Source of the DNA: Bacteroidota bacterium
GTDB lineage: Bacteria; Bacteroidota; Bacteroidia; Chitinophagales; Saprospiraceae
Direction: 5' to 3'
NCBI GenBank assembly: GCA_017857395.1
Contig: JAFMDF010000002.1
Coordinates: 1 to 64,000, forward strand
DNA: 64,000 nucleotides
Shown: in pieces, positions 46,391-54,581 of the stretch
Layout of the letters: each line of letters opens with the position of its first letter
Position numbering within the stretch: position 1 is the stretch's first letter
Notes under the pieces: generated by a model
What the model was told of the DNA's origin: nothing
Databases searched by the model: none
Seen by the model: only the letters and a program-made list of their open reading frames with translations
Translations under genes and position numbers: made by a program

Positions 46391-47215
46391 ATGAAAAATT
46401 TATGGTTTTACCACAATCTTACTTTTTACTATACATTATTCCTGTGTATTAGTTTAAGTTGCTCGCTTACTGGACAAACACCTAAAGCTACTTTTGTTAA
46501 ACAAAATGGTATCCAAAATGATATTCCCAAAAGTTTAGAACGAAAATTTAGACGAGATGCGGCACGATTGGCCTTAAGATTAGAAGCACAAAAAGAAGAT
46601 TTAAGGTATTTAAATGTGGGTATTCCTCAACCGACTATTGAGATGGTTTATAACTTGCTAACCCAAGTCTATAGTGGTGATGAAACTGCCAAATCTATTG
46701 CTAAGTGCAATGTCCACACCTTTCCTAATCCATCCATCGACCAATTAGTAATTATTTACGAAAAAGATATTGACTGGGCAGCGCCATTAAGAGATGGCAT
46801 CAGCGAAACAGAGAATGCAACGCTTAATGACCTCTTAGATGAATATGAATTAGTTATTGAAAAGCATGTTCCTTGGAATGACACGGAAGATGCTTTAACT
46901 ATTCGCTCCAAAGCACCTTTAAATATGGCAGCCTTAGCGAGCGAATTTGAAGAAATTGAAGGCATTGTAGATATTGATTTGGGTGTACCTAAAGTAGCAG
47001 GAAATGATATTGCATTGAACCGATTCCAAGATGGTTGGGAGATTCAGTATATTTTAAAATTTGGTTCTTTTACCAATGGAAAAGGAAAACAGCATGTTTG
47101 GAAGTATCAAGCATTAGATGACGGAACCATTCAATTTATCGAAGAAAGTGGAAGTCCTATCCCAACTTGGATGCGATGTCATACAGCCGGAGATTTATTA
47201 GTTTTTAGAGGATAA
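46391..47215 (+). CDS. Secreted protein of unknown function
   Basis: 274 residues from the ATG at 46391 (MKNLWFY); a TTG five codons earlier is less likely. The N-terminus is hydrophobic with SLSCSLTGQ, so it may be a lipoprotein (Cys near 24) or be cut after TGQ. The rest is soluble, with segments KSLERKFRRDAARLALRL and an alpha/beta body ending in WMRCHTAGDLLVFRG. No family is recognised. It diverges from the PorE-like gene and stands alone. Confidence 0.65.
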   Translation: MKNLWFYHNLTFYYTLFLCISLSCSLTGQTPKATFVKQNGIQNDIPKSLERKFRRDAARLALRLEAQKEDLRYLNVGIPQPTIEMVYNLLTQVYSGDETAKSIAKCNVHTFPNPSIDQLVIIYEKDIDWAAPLRDGISETENATLNDLLDEYELVIEKHVPWNDTEDALTIRSKAPLNMAALASEFEEIEGIVDIDLGVPKVAGNDIALNRFQDGWEIQYILKFGSFTNGKGKQHVWKYQALDDGTIQFIEESGSPIPTWMRCHTAGDLLVFRG

Positions 47216-47308
47216 AGAGTTGGAGGTTTCCCGTTACGAGTTCTTTTAGTTATAAATTGGAACGAGTTTTTTTTAATGGAGTTTACAGCGTTTTAAAACA
47301 TAAAGAAA

Positions 47309-47337
47309 ATTCGTGGGGTAAATAAATTCGTGGGGAA
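47309..47337. repeat. Short direct repeat TTCGTGGGG x2
   Basis: TTCGTGGGG occurs at 47310-47318 and again at 47327-47335, 17 bases apart, with AAATAAA between. A decayed version of the pair (CGTGGGAAAATAAATCCATGGGGAA) lies at 51541-51565. Confidence 0.4.
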
Positions 47338-48144
47338 TCAACTAAAAATCTGTTCCCATTTTTTATATAAATCAGGGGCGACTGCTCGATATTTTTCTGG
47401 ATGTGTAAAAAATAAAGTGCCACTTACCACAATTGGGTCAATTTCTGAAAGCCCAATAATACCTTCAATACTTTCTTTCGAAAATCCACTTATTTGATTT
47501 AATTTTTGCCAGTAAGCAGCTTCCAAACTTGGATATATTTTATTGGGGTAAGACAATTGATAAGCCTTAATATATTCGTGCAAAACTAAATTATAACACT
47601 GCTGTGGTTGTAAGAAAGACCACATCACTTGCTGTGCGGAAAAAAGCAAAACGCCATCTTCTTCAAAAAGCTCAGAAGCATGTAATTGTTTAGGGAATTG
47701 GGGAGAAGGAAAAGGGGTCGTGTAGACAACGATTCGCTCAAATTTTGGTAATAAAAAATTTGCTTGTTTAAGGGTCATCTGGACAGCATTCGCAGCGATA
47801 ACGCCTTTAATATCTTCTGGTAAATTTTCCCAACCCATTGGCATAAATTCTACTGCCATCATATAGAGTGCCATACGGTTTCTAAATAGTTTTTTATCAC
47901 TCAAAGACAGTTTATTATAAAAAGAATGATTTTGTATGAGTAAATTTCTCATTGGTTTATCAATCTCAGGTGGATTTCGGTTGTACCACCACCAATTTAT
48001 CTGAGGGCTAAAGGTGTAAATAATAGCTAAAAGGAGGACAAAAAATATAATATAAATGGAGAAACTTTCATCAACCTCTAGTGTTAAATAAGCAAATACA
48101 GCCGTTAATATTAAAAATGGTATAGAAATAACTCTAGCAGGCAT
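47338..48144 (-). CDS. MtfA-like (zinc-dependent peptidase family) protein with altered active site
   Basis: 268 residues. Two membrane helices at about 5-22 and 29-46 are followed by a cytosolic domain of the MtfA/DUF980 type (FRNRMALYMMAVEFMP..., ANAVQMTL, FERIVVYTTPF, LVLHEYIKAYQ). In MtfA the zinc motif is HExxH; here it reads HEYIK, His189-Glu190 with Lys193 in place of the second His. The expected zinc site is therefore broken, and it is probably a binding rather than a cleaving protein. It diverges from the citrate synthase gene. Confidence 0.75.
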   Translation of the reverse strand: MPARVISIPFLILTAVFAYLTLEVDESFSIYIIFFVLLLAIIYTFSPQINWWWYNRNPPEIDKPMRNLLIQNHSFYNKLSLSDKKLFRNRMALYMMAVEFMPMGWENLPEDIKGVIAANAVQMTLKQANFLLPKFERIVVYTTPFPSPQFPKQLHASELFEEDGVLLFSAQQVMWSFLQPQQCYNLVLHEYIKAYQLSYPNKIYPSLEAAYWQKLNQISGFSKESIEGIIGLSEIDPIVVSGTLFFTHPEKYRAVAPDLYKKWEQIFS

Positions 48145-48161
48145 ATAATTTATGATTTTGG

Positions 48162-48193
48162 TTGTTACTTTCCCTCATAGATGTGTATTTTTG
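48162..48193 (+). promoter_or_regulatory. Promoter for citrate synthase
   Basis: TTG at 48162-48164 and TATTTTTG at 48186-48193 are 21 bases apart, matching the Bacteroidota -33 TTG / -7 TAnnTTTG arrangement. The leader to the ATG at 48379 would be about 180 bases. Confidence 0.5.
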
Positions 48194-48378
48194 TGAATCT
48201 CGAACTCCGCAAAAGATTAAAATTAGTAATTAAATACTACTCAAACGTTTTTTGTCCCGATAAATTTCCAAGAATATAGCTTATTATAGTAAGATAATTT
48301 TTTGAAGAAAGACTCAACGTTTTTGCTCATTTTTTGTAATTAATAGAAAGAACTAATAAAATAAAATATTAAATATAG

Positions 48379-49692
48379 ATGGACTTACTAAAACAGAAAT
48401 TTCACGAGAAATCCGCCAAACTTAGAACTGAATTAAGAGCCTTGATTAAAGCCAATGGCAGTCAAGTCGTTGGTGAAGTAACATTAGGGCAGGTTTTCGG
48501 TGGAGCAAGAGGTATTAAAACGATGGTTTGGGAAACGTCTTCCCTAGATGCGGAAAAAGGTATTCGTTTTAGAGGTTATTCTATTCCTGAATTAAGAGAA
48601 TTATTACCGAAAATACCAGGTGGAAAAGAACCCTTACCAGAAGCATTATTTTGGTTGATGCTAGTTGGTGAAATTCCAACAGATGAAGAGACGGCTTGGT
48701 TGACAGCAGAATGGAGAAAGCGAGCAGGTGTTCCTGAGCATACTTTTAAAGTATTAGAAGCATTACCAGAGGGCACGCACCCAATGACACAATTTACAAT
48801 TGCGATTAATTCTTTGCAAACAGAAGGTATTTTTGCCAAGCGATATGCAGATGGCATGAATAAGCTAGACTATTGGGACGCAACTTATGAAGATGCTATG
48901 AATTTGGTAGCAAAATTACCAAGAGTCGCAGCTTATATATACCGCAGAACTTACCATAAAGGAAAGCATATTGCACCAGATCCAACACAAGATTGGTCAG
49001 GTAATTTTGCGCACATGTTGGGTATTAAAGGAGATGACTTTAAGAGTTTAATGCGTCTTTATATGACGATTCATGCGGATCATGAGGGAGGAAATGCTTC
49101 TGCACATACGGTGCATTTAGTTGGTTCTACCTTAAGTGACCCTTATTTATCTTTGGCTGCGGGCATGAATGCTTTAGCGGGCCCGTTACATGGATTGGCA
49201 AACCAAGAAGTGATTAAGTGGGTATTCAAAATGATTGAGGAGATTGGTTCTACCAAACCTACGAAGGAACAAATTGCCGATTATGTTAATAAAACTTTAG
49301 CGGAAGGAAAAGTAATTCCTGGTTATGGTCATGCCGTTTTACGTCAGCCAGATCCTAGATTTACTGCGCAAAAAGTTTTTGCACAAGAGTATATTAAAAA
49401 CTCTGATATTGTAGAAGTTGTATGGAAAGCATTTGAAGTAGTGCCTCCAATTCTAAAAGGATTAGGAAAAGTGAAAAACCCATGGCCGAATGTAGATGCA
49501 CACTCTGGTGCTATTTTGGTACATTATGGTATGACAGAGTATAGTTTCTATACCGTACTATTTGGTGTTTCTAGAGCTTTAGGTGTAGTTGCTGCACAAT
49601 GCTGGTCAAGAGCATTAGGGTTACCTTTAGAACGACCAAAATCTGTTACTTCTGAATGGATTAAAGAAGTAGCGGGTGTTTTAGCAGAATAA
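48379..49692 (+). CDS. gltA: Citrate synthase, mitochondrial/eukaryotic type
   Basis: 437 residues. It condenses oxaloacetate and acetyl-CoA, the entry step of the TCA cycle. The sequence follows the type I form found in mitochondria rather than the GltA hexamer of E. coli: an N-terminal KQKFHEKSAKLRTEL helix, VFGGARGIKTMVWETSSLDAEKG, the catalytic His in GPLHGLANQE, PGYGHAVLRQPDPR with the second His, and the catalytic Asp in VDAHSGAIL. Related forms occur in parts of the Bacteroidota. No mitochondrial targeting segment, as expected. Followed by four hairpins. Confidence 0.95.
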   Translation: MDLLKQKFHEKSAKLRTELRALIKANGSQVVGEVTLGQVFGGARGIKTMVWETSSLDAEKGIRFRGYSIPELRELLPKIPGGKEPLPEALFWLMLVGEIPTDEETAWLTAEWRKRAGVPEHTFKVLEALPEGTHPMTQFTIAINSLQTEGIFAKRYADGMNKLDYWDATYEDAMNLVAKLPRVAAYIYRRTYHKGKHIAPDPTQDWSGNFAHMLGIKGDDFKSLMRLYMTIHADHEGGNASAHTVHLVGSTLSDPYLSLAAGMNALAGPLHGLANQEVIKWVFKMIEEIGSTKPTKEQIADYVNKTLAEGKVIPGYGHAVLRQPDPRFTAQKVFAQEYIKNSDIVEVVWKAFEVVPPILKGLGKVKNPWPNVDAHSGAILVHYGMTEYSFYTVLFGVSRALGVVAAQCWSRALGLPLERPKSVTSEWIKEVAGVLAE

Positions 49693-49723
49693 AATGAATT
49701 TTCCTTTTAAGGTACTTATAATG

Positions 49724-49893
49724 AAAAAGCCTTCCATCTAATGATAAGATGGAAGGCTTTTTTATTTTCCAGTAATTTCCCATTACTGGAAAACTTTTGG
49801 TTTTAACAACATCTCCAAAACAGAAAGAAGTGATAAGTTGGAGTTCACTTATCACTTCTTAAGGTAGGGAAATGGTATATAAAGGTATACCAT
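49724..49893. terminator. Four hairpins in a row after citrate synthase
   Basis: H1, arms 49724-49739 and 49747-49762 (16 bp, then T run) is a strong terminator. H2, arms 49765-49776 and 49782-49793 (12 bp). H3, arms 49825-49838 and 49847-49860 (14 bp). H4, arms 49872-49879 and 49886-49893 (8 bp). All stems are perfect, and they are not copies of each other. Confidence 0.7.
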
Positions 49894-50238
49894 CGAAATG
49901 TTTAATATAAAATGCAAGTTGAGTAGGCTCAAAGCATTTTCTCATAGTTATGTTTAATCTTCCATATTAAATATACTGTAAAAAATAGGACTCTTCCAAA
50001 TATTTAAGCCAATAATTATTTGGTTTAAATTACATTTTTAAAATTAAAATTCGTAAAATATTTATATAATATTGGTTTCATCTCCTCTTTCTTCATTAAT
50101 TTTTTAAAAAAAGTCGATTCTTTAACACTAATATTACTAAAAAATACTATCTTAGAGTAGTTATTAAATACGGGATTAAGACTCAACCATTTGATATTTC
50201 CAATTGTCAATAAATTTTTGTCTTTAATCACTACCAAT
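49894..50238. other. AT-rich region before the HhH gene
   Basis: No supported gene. A minus-strand frame at 50025-50237 is AT-biased, lacks a domain and overlaps the HhH upstream region, so it is not called. No clear promoter box is seen. Confidence 0.35.
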
Positions 50239-51408
50239 ATGAAAACAAATCTAAAAGACTATGCTCATTTTACAAAAGCTCAAGTAAAAGGCATTTTTGT
50301 ACTCGCCAGTATCACTTTACTTTTTTTTATTTTGCCTAAGATTAATTCAAAACTCGCTACTCAAGGAGTGACGGATTTTTCTAAATTCGAAGAAGAGATT
50401 ACAGAATTTGAAACGGCATTAGAAAAAAAGGATGTAGACTCCCCTAGAAGAAACGAGAAACTGCCTAACGCTAATGCTACACTTTTTAGTTTCGACCCGA
50501 ATACTGTCTCCAAAGAAAATCTACTGGCCTTAGGTTTGTCTACTTCGGTGGCAACTACCTTTGTTAATTTTAGGAACAAAGGGTTTAAATTTTACAAAAA
50601 AGAAGATTTAAAAAGAGTTTACGGTATCAAAGAGACTGATTATCAAAGATTAGTACCTTATATAAAAATTGCTAAACCTAAAAAAACTCCTTACTCAAAA
50701 AAGACTAACAAAACTAAAAAACAGCCTAAGCAAAAGGGGCTAACCCCTTTTAAATTTAATCCAAATGAAGCGGATAAAGCTACTTTATTAAGATTGGGGC
50801 TTTCGGGTAAAGTAGTTCAAACGATTATCAATTATCGTAATAAAGGAGGGCGATTTCGGAAAAGAGAAGATTTGAAAAAGGTCTACGGTTTATCAATAAC
50901 TAATTATTTGACTTTAGTAGAATACATTGACTTACCTGAAAAAATAATTCCAATTGCTGAAAAAGGAATAATTCCTAAGGATATACCGCAAAGTTTTGAT
51001 AAAACAGCATCCATCAAAATAGACATTAATAATAGTAGCGTTGAAGATTGGAAACAACTAAAAGGGATTGGAGAAATAACAGCTAAACGAATTGTCAATT
51101 ATAGAGATAAATTAGGCGGCTTCCTATCTATTGACCAACTCAAAACAACATATAATATAGCAGACAGCACCATTGATAAAGTAGCTCATCAATTAATATT
51201 GACACCTATAACCCATAAAATTCCTATTAATTCAATTTCCGCAGAAGCGTTAAAATTACATCCTTACATCAAAAAGAAACAAGCCTACCTCCTTATTAAT
51301 TATCGAACAAACCATGGCGCATATACTCGTCTGGAAGACTTAAAAAAAGTCAAAGCCCTTCCGCCTGATTTTATAAAACGGATTGCACCTTATTTATCTT
51401 TTGAATAA
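50239..51408 (+). CDS. Membrane-anchored helix-hairpin-helix protein, four repeats
   Basis: 389 residues from the ATG at 50239 (MKTNLKDYAHF); the TTG at 50191 would add 16 hydrophobic residues. One membrane helix lies at about 16-34. It is followed by four ComEA-like HhH units with the INSA-type start and the NYRxxxGxF..xEDLKxV pattern (units near 85-145, 175-235, 265-325 and 325-385). HhH units bind DNA without sequence preference, so a role in DNA uptake is possible, but no com genes are near. A similar protein set exists in many Bacteroidota. Confidence 0.8.
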   Translation: MKTNLKDYAHFTKAQVKGIFVLASITLLFFILPKINSKLATQGVTDFSKFEEEITEFETALEKKDVDSPRRNEKLPNANATLFSFDPNTVSKENLLALGLSTSVATTFVNFRNKGFKFYKKEDLKRVYGIKETDYQRLVPYIKIAKPKKTPYSKKTNKTKKQPKQKGLTPFKFNPNEADKATLLRLGLSGKVVQTIINYRNKGGRFRKREDLKKVYGLSITNYLTLVEYIDLPEKIIPIAEKGIIPKDIPQSFDKTASIKIDINNSSVEDWKQLKGIGEITAKRIVNYRDKLGGFLSIDQLKTTYNIADSTIDKVAHQLILTPITHKIPINSISAEALKLHPYIKKKQAYLLINYRTNHGAYTRLEDLKKVKALPPDFIKRIAPYLSFE

Positions 51409-51725
51409 TGATAGAAAACGATGAAATAGAAATGATCAACGATAAACCTAAAAATCATTGAGCGTTAATAGTTATATTTTAGAAATTTGAATACTTATTT
51501 TGGGTTTCTCCTAAGTGAAAAACCCGAGATATTAACTATCCGTGGGAAAATAAATCCATGGGGAAGAACAAGTCGTGGTAATTAGTTACCAAGCAGAGCT
51601 TGGCACTACAGTAATTCGTCGATAATTCTTCTTGCTTTGCCGAGCAAAATCGTTTTTTGCAGTAGAAGGCACTAATTTAGTTATCGTTATTAAAAAAGTA
51701 ATTCGCATCATAAAAACTAATTAAC
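51409..51725. other. Intergenic region with decayed palindromes
   Basis: Contains the decayed CGTGGGG pair (51541-51565), CCAAGCAGAGCTTGG (51589-51603) and a GC-rich mini-hairpin TTTGCCGAGCAAA (51636-51648). These look like remnants of the extragenic repeat family. No gene is seen. Confidence 0.4.
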
Positions 51726-51938
51726 ATGTTTATTTTCCTATTAATTGCATTGGGCGTTGTCCTTTTCGGTTCTTGGTTGTACGCCATTATCGAAATTATC
51801 TCCGATGACTATAAAAGTGACACAGATAAATTATTATGGTTCTTGTTGGTTTTCTTTTTGCCCTTTGTTGGGACAATTGTTTATTTCTTGATTGGTAGGG
51901 ATAAAGTGAGTTTGCCACCAGAAAAAGAATATGTATAA
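51726..51938 (+). CDS. Small PLDc_N (phospholipase D nuclease N-terminal type) membrane protein
   Basis: 70 residues with two membrane helices, about 2-22 and 38-58. The pattern LWFLLVFFLPFVGTIVYFLIGRDK is that of PLDc_N, a domain found before PLD nucleases and also as stand-alone small proteins such as this one. No nuclease part follows in frame. It ends in PPEKEYV. Role unknown. A terminator follows. Confidence 0.75.
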   Translation: MFIFLLIALGVVLFGSWLYAIIEIISDDYKSDTDKLLWFLLVFFLPFVGTIVYFLIGRDKVSLPPEKEYV

Positions 51939-51981
51939 GTACTCTAAAAAGTAAATGAACCCAAATCAAATGATTCTCGAC

Positions 51982-52010
51982 AAAAGCTGCCCATAAGGGC
52001 GGCTTTTTTT
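51982..52010 (+). terminator. Rho-independent terminator after the PLDc_N gene
   Basis: AAAAGCTGCCC (51982-51992) pairs with GGGCGGCTTTT (51997-52007), one G-U pair and a four-base loop, then a T run. TAGCTTTG at 52012-52019 right after it fits a -7 box for the next gene. Confidence 0.8.
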
Positions 52011-52043
52011 ATAGCTTTGCATTTTTTTTAGAAAAGTGATTAT

Positions 52044-52691
52044 ATGCTAACGACAACGGTTAAAGCGAGTAGTATTTCCAACTTAACGGATGCCCGATAT
52101 TTTGCGGCATGGCATGTGGAGTGGTTAGGTTTTGATTTGACGGCTGCTGGATTAGCCGTTTTACCTTTGCAAGAAGTAAAAGAAATAAAAGATTGGATTG
52201 AAGGGCCGAAGATAGTAGGAGAATTAGCTATTTTAGACGTCGAAGAAAGTCAACAGATTATTGATTTTCTTTCCTTAAAATATATTCAAGTAGGCATGCA
52301 TACGCCCGTTGAATACCTCAATAGCTTAAACGTTGATGCTATTATTAAAGAAGTGATTATTGAACCGTCCACTACTATTGCCGAAATGAAAGCACATTTG
52401 AGTACTTACTTTGATTATGTCGATTATTTTTTAATCAATTTTGATAAAAATAATTTAGACTGGGCTAGCATCAAAAAAGGAACAACGTTATCTGTTGCAC
52501 AATTACAAGAAATTTGCCAGCAATATGAAGTATTTTTAAATATTGATTTTACCCCCACCAATATCGAAAAAATATTAACGACCATTCAGCCACTAGGTAT
52601 TTCTGTCAAAGGAGGAATGGAGGAAAAAGTAGGACTTAAATCCTATGATGAGTTAGATGATTTATTTGAACTACTGGCAGAAGAAATTTAA
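52044..52691 (+). CDS. TrpF-like (phosphoribosylanthranilate isomerase fold) protein, catalytic residues lost
   Basis: 215 residues. The start VKASSISNLTDARYFAAW aligns with KICGITNLEDA of TrpF, and the end GISVKGGMEEKVGLKSYDELD aligns with the phosphate-binding SSGVE..PG loop. In TrpF the Cys of KICG is the base; here it is Ser9. The general-acid Asp aligns with Asn132 in FLINF. So tryptophan synthesis by this protein is unlikely. No other trp gene is nearby. A specialised binding or repurposed barrel is possible. Confidence 0.7.
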   Translation: MLTTTVKASSISNLTDARYFAAWHVEWLGFDLTAAGLAVLPLQEVKEIKDWIEGPKIVGELAILDVEESQQIIDFLSLKYIQVGMHTPVEYLNSLNVDAIIKEVIIEPSTTIAEMKAHLSTYFDYVDYFLINFDKNNLDWASIKKGTTLSVAQLQEICQQYEVFLNIDFTPTNIEKILTTIQPLGISVKGGMEEKVGLKSYDELDDLFELLAEEI

Positions 52692-52706
52692 GGTAGGATA
52701 AAATAA

Positions 52707-52775
52707 GGCAGCCCCTCTTTAAAATATTCAAAATTCATACGTTGAAAAACTAGTGAGAATAACAAGGGGCTGCTA
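52707..52775 (+). terminator. Possible terminator after the TrpF-like gene
   Basis: GGCAGCCCCTCTT near 52707-52719 can pair with AAGGGGCTGC near 52764-52773 across a loop of about 44 bases. The rest of the 363-base gap up to GH3 holds a hairpin TAGGTCTTT / AAAGACCTA (52917-52925 with 52938-52946) and no gene. Confidence 0.45.
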
Positions 52776-53054
52776 TTAAGTTTTTAAGTCATTAAGCTTT
52801 ACACAAAACGGACACCCTCCTAAATCCGCTGCCTACAATTAAAAAAAATATTTTTTCTATTAATTTTTCCTTTAGCGACTAACTAGCAATTGGGTAATTT
52901 AACTACTTTTAATCTATAGGTCTTTACTATAAAAACGAAAGACCTACATAAACCGTACTTTCACCGTTTGATACGATGAAATTTGTTAGCAGTACTTATT
53001 TTACATCGAAATAACTGAAGCCTAACTTTAATTTCTACACCCACACCGTCACAG

Positions 53055-54581
53055 ATGAAGGAAAGAATCAATAAAATAATGCGTTGGTATTTAAAACAAC
53101 GGATTGGTCGGATTCAAAAATTCATAAAAAATCCGCATGAAGTACAAGCACAAGTACTCAGGGATTTGATTGAAGCAACCAAGCATACACAATGGGGTAA
53201 ACAGTTTGGCTATCGAAGTATTAAATCATACGAAGATTTTGCCAAGCAGGTGCCTGTATCAAGTTATGATGAGTTGAAACCCTACATTCAAAAAATGATG
53301 CATGGGGAGAAAGATATTCTGTGGAGTGGACAAGTTAAATGGTTTTCAAAATCTTCGGGTACGACTAGCGATAAAAGTAAATTCATTCCTGTAACAGATA
53401 GAAATTTATTTTCTAACCATATTCGGGGCAACTGGGACACAATGTCCATGCTCTACCATAATAAGCCTGATGCCAGGGTTTTTGCCGATAAAAATTTATT
53501 ATTAGTTGGTAGTTTAAGTCAATTTGACGCCTATCCTAAAACGACAATTGGCGATATTTCTGCAATTATGGCACATCGCATGCCTGCCGTTGGTCGCCCA
53601 TTTTATGCGCCTGATTTCAAAACGGGCTTGATGAGTGAATGGGAGGAAAAAATTGAGCGAACAGTCGCTTTGACTAAAGATGACCCTGACTTATATATGA
53701 TAGCAGGTGTACCTACTTGGAATATCGTTTTATTTAGAAAATTATTGGAAGTAACGGGAAAAGAAAACATTCTAGAAGTTTGGCCAAACCTAAGTGTTTA
53801 TGTACATGGTGGTGTCGGATTTGCACCTTATAAAGAACAGTTTAAGCGATTTTTGCCAAAAGATGATTTTGTGTATATGGAAGCCTATAATGCCTCCGAA
53901 GGTTTCTTTGCGACCCAGCAATTTTTAGGCGATGAGGATATGTTATTGCTTTTAAATAATGGCGTTTATTATGAGTTCCTTCCGATGGAAGAATGGGATA
54001 GTGAGCACCCAATAGCGATTCCTTTAAAAGAAGTAGAGATTGAAAAAAATTATGCGATGTTGATTAGTACCAATGCTGGTTTATGGCGCTATCGACTTGG
54101 CGACACGGTTACTTTTACGTCTAAATACCCTTATAAAATAAAAATTACTGGTCGAACCAAACAATTTATTAATGCTTTTGGCGAAGAAGTCATGGTCGAG
54201 AATACCGACAAGGCGGTTGCTTTGACTTGTGATGAAACTCGTTCGATTGTTTCCGAATATACGGTAGCTCCTATTTATTTTTCTAAAAATGGAAAAGGCG
54301 GACATCATTGGTTAGTAGAATTCGAAAAAGCACCAGAAAATTTATTGGATTTCACTAAAAGACTAGACAAAAATCTACAGCAAATCAATTCAGATTATGA
54401 AGCCAAGCGCTATAAAAGCATGGCATTGGAGCAATTGCGTATTTCTGTTTTGCCTAAAGATACTTTTCATAATTGGATGCGGGCTAGAGGTAAATTTGGC
54501 GTGCAAAATAAAATACCTCGACTGGCAAATCATCGGCAGTATTTGGAGGAAATTTTGCAGATGGTTAAGGAGAATGCTTAG
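53055..54581 (+). CDS. GH3-family acyl-adenylate ligase-like protein
   Basis: 508 residues, usual for bacterial GH3 proteins. All three nucleotide motifs are present: SKSSGTTSDKSKFIP near 108-122, YNASEGFFATQ near 277-287 and LWRYRLGDTV near 344-353. Plant GH3 enzymes join acids such as indole-acetate or jasmonate to amino acids; bacterial substrates are mostly unknown. Cytosolic. Its stop codon overlaps that of the convergent Clp-like gene by three bases. A functional link to that gene is possible but unproved. Confidence 0.88.
   Translation: MKERINKIMRWYLKQRIGRIQKFIKNPHEVQAQVLRDLIEATKHTQWGKQFGYRSIKSYEDFAKQVPVSSYDELKPYIQKMMHGEKDILWSGQVKWFSKSSGTTSDKSKFIPVTDRNLFSNHIRGNWDTMSMLYHNKPDARVFADKNLLLVGSLSQFDAYPKTTIGDISAIMAHRMPAVGRPFYAPDFKTGLMSEWEEKIERTVALTKDDPDLYMIAGVPTWNIVLFRKLLEVTGKENILEVWPNLSVYVHGGVGFAPYKEQFKRFLPKDDFVYMEAYNASEGFFATQQFLGDEDMLLLLNNGVYYEFLPMEEWDSEHPIAIPLKEVEIEKNYAMLISTNAGLWRYRLGDTVTFTSKYPYKIKITGRTKQFINAFGEEVMVENTDKAVALTCDETRSIVSEYTVAPIYFSKNGKGGHHWLVEFEKAPENLLDFTKRLDKNLQQINSDYEAKRYKSMALEQLRISVLPKDTFHNWMRARGKFGVQNKIPRLANHRQYLEEILQMVKENA

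Noticed and set aside
50025-50237. 70-codon minus-strand frame before the HhH gene
   Set aside because: AT-driven composition, no domain, covers the likely leader of the HhH gene.
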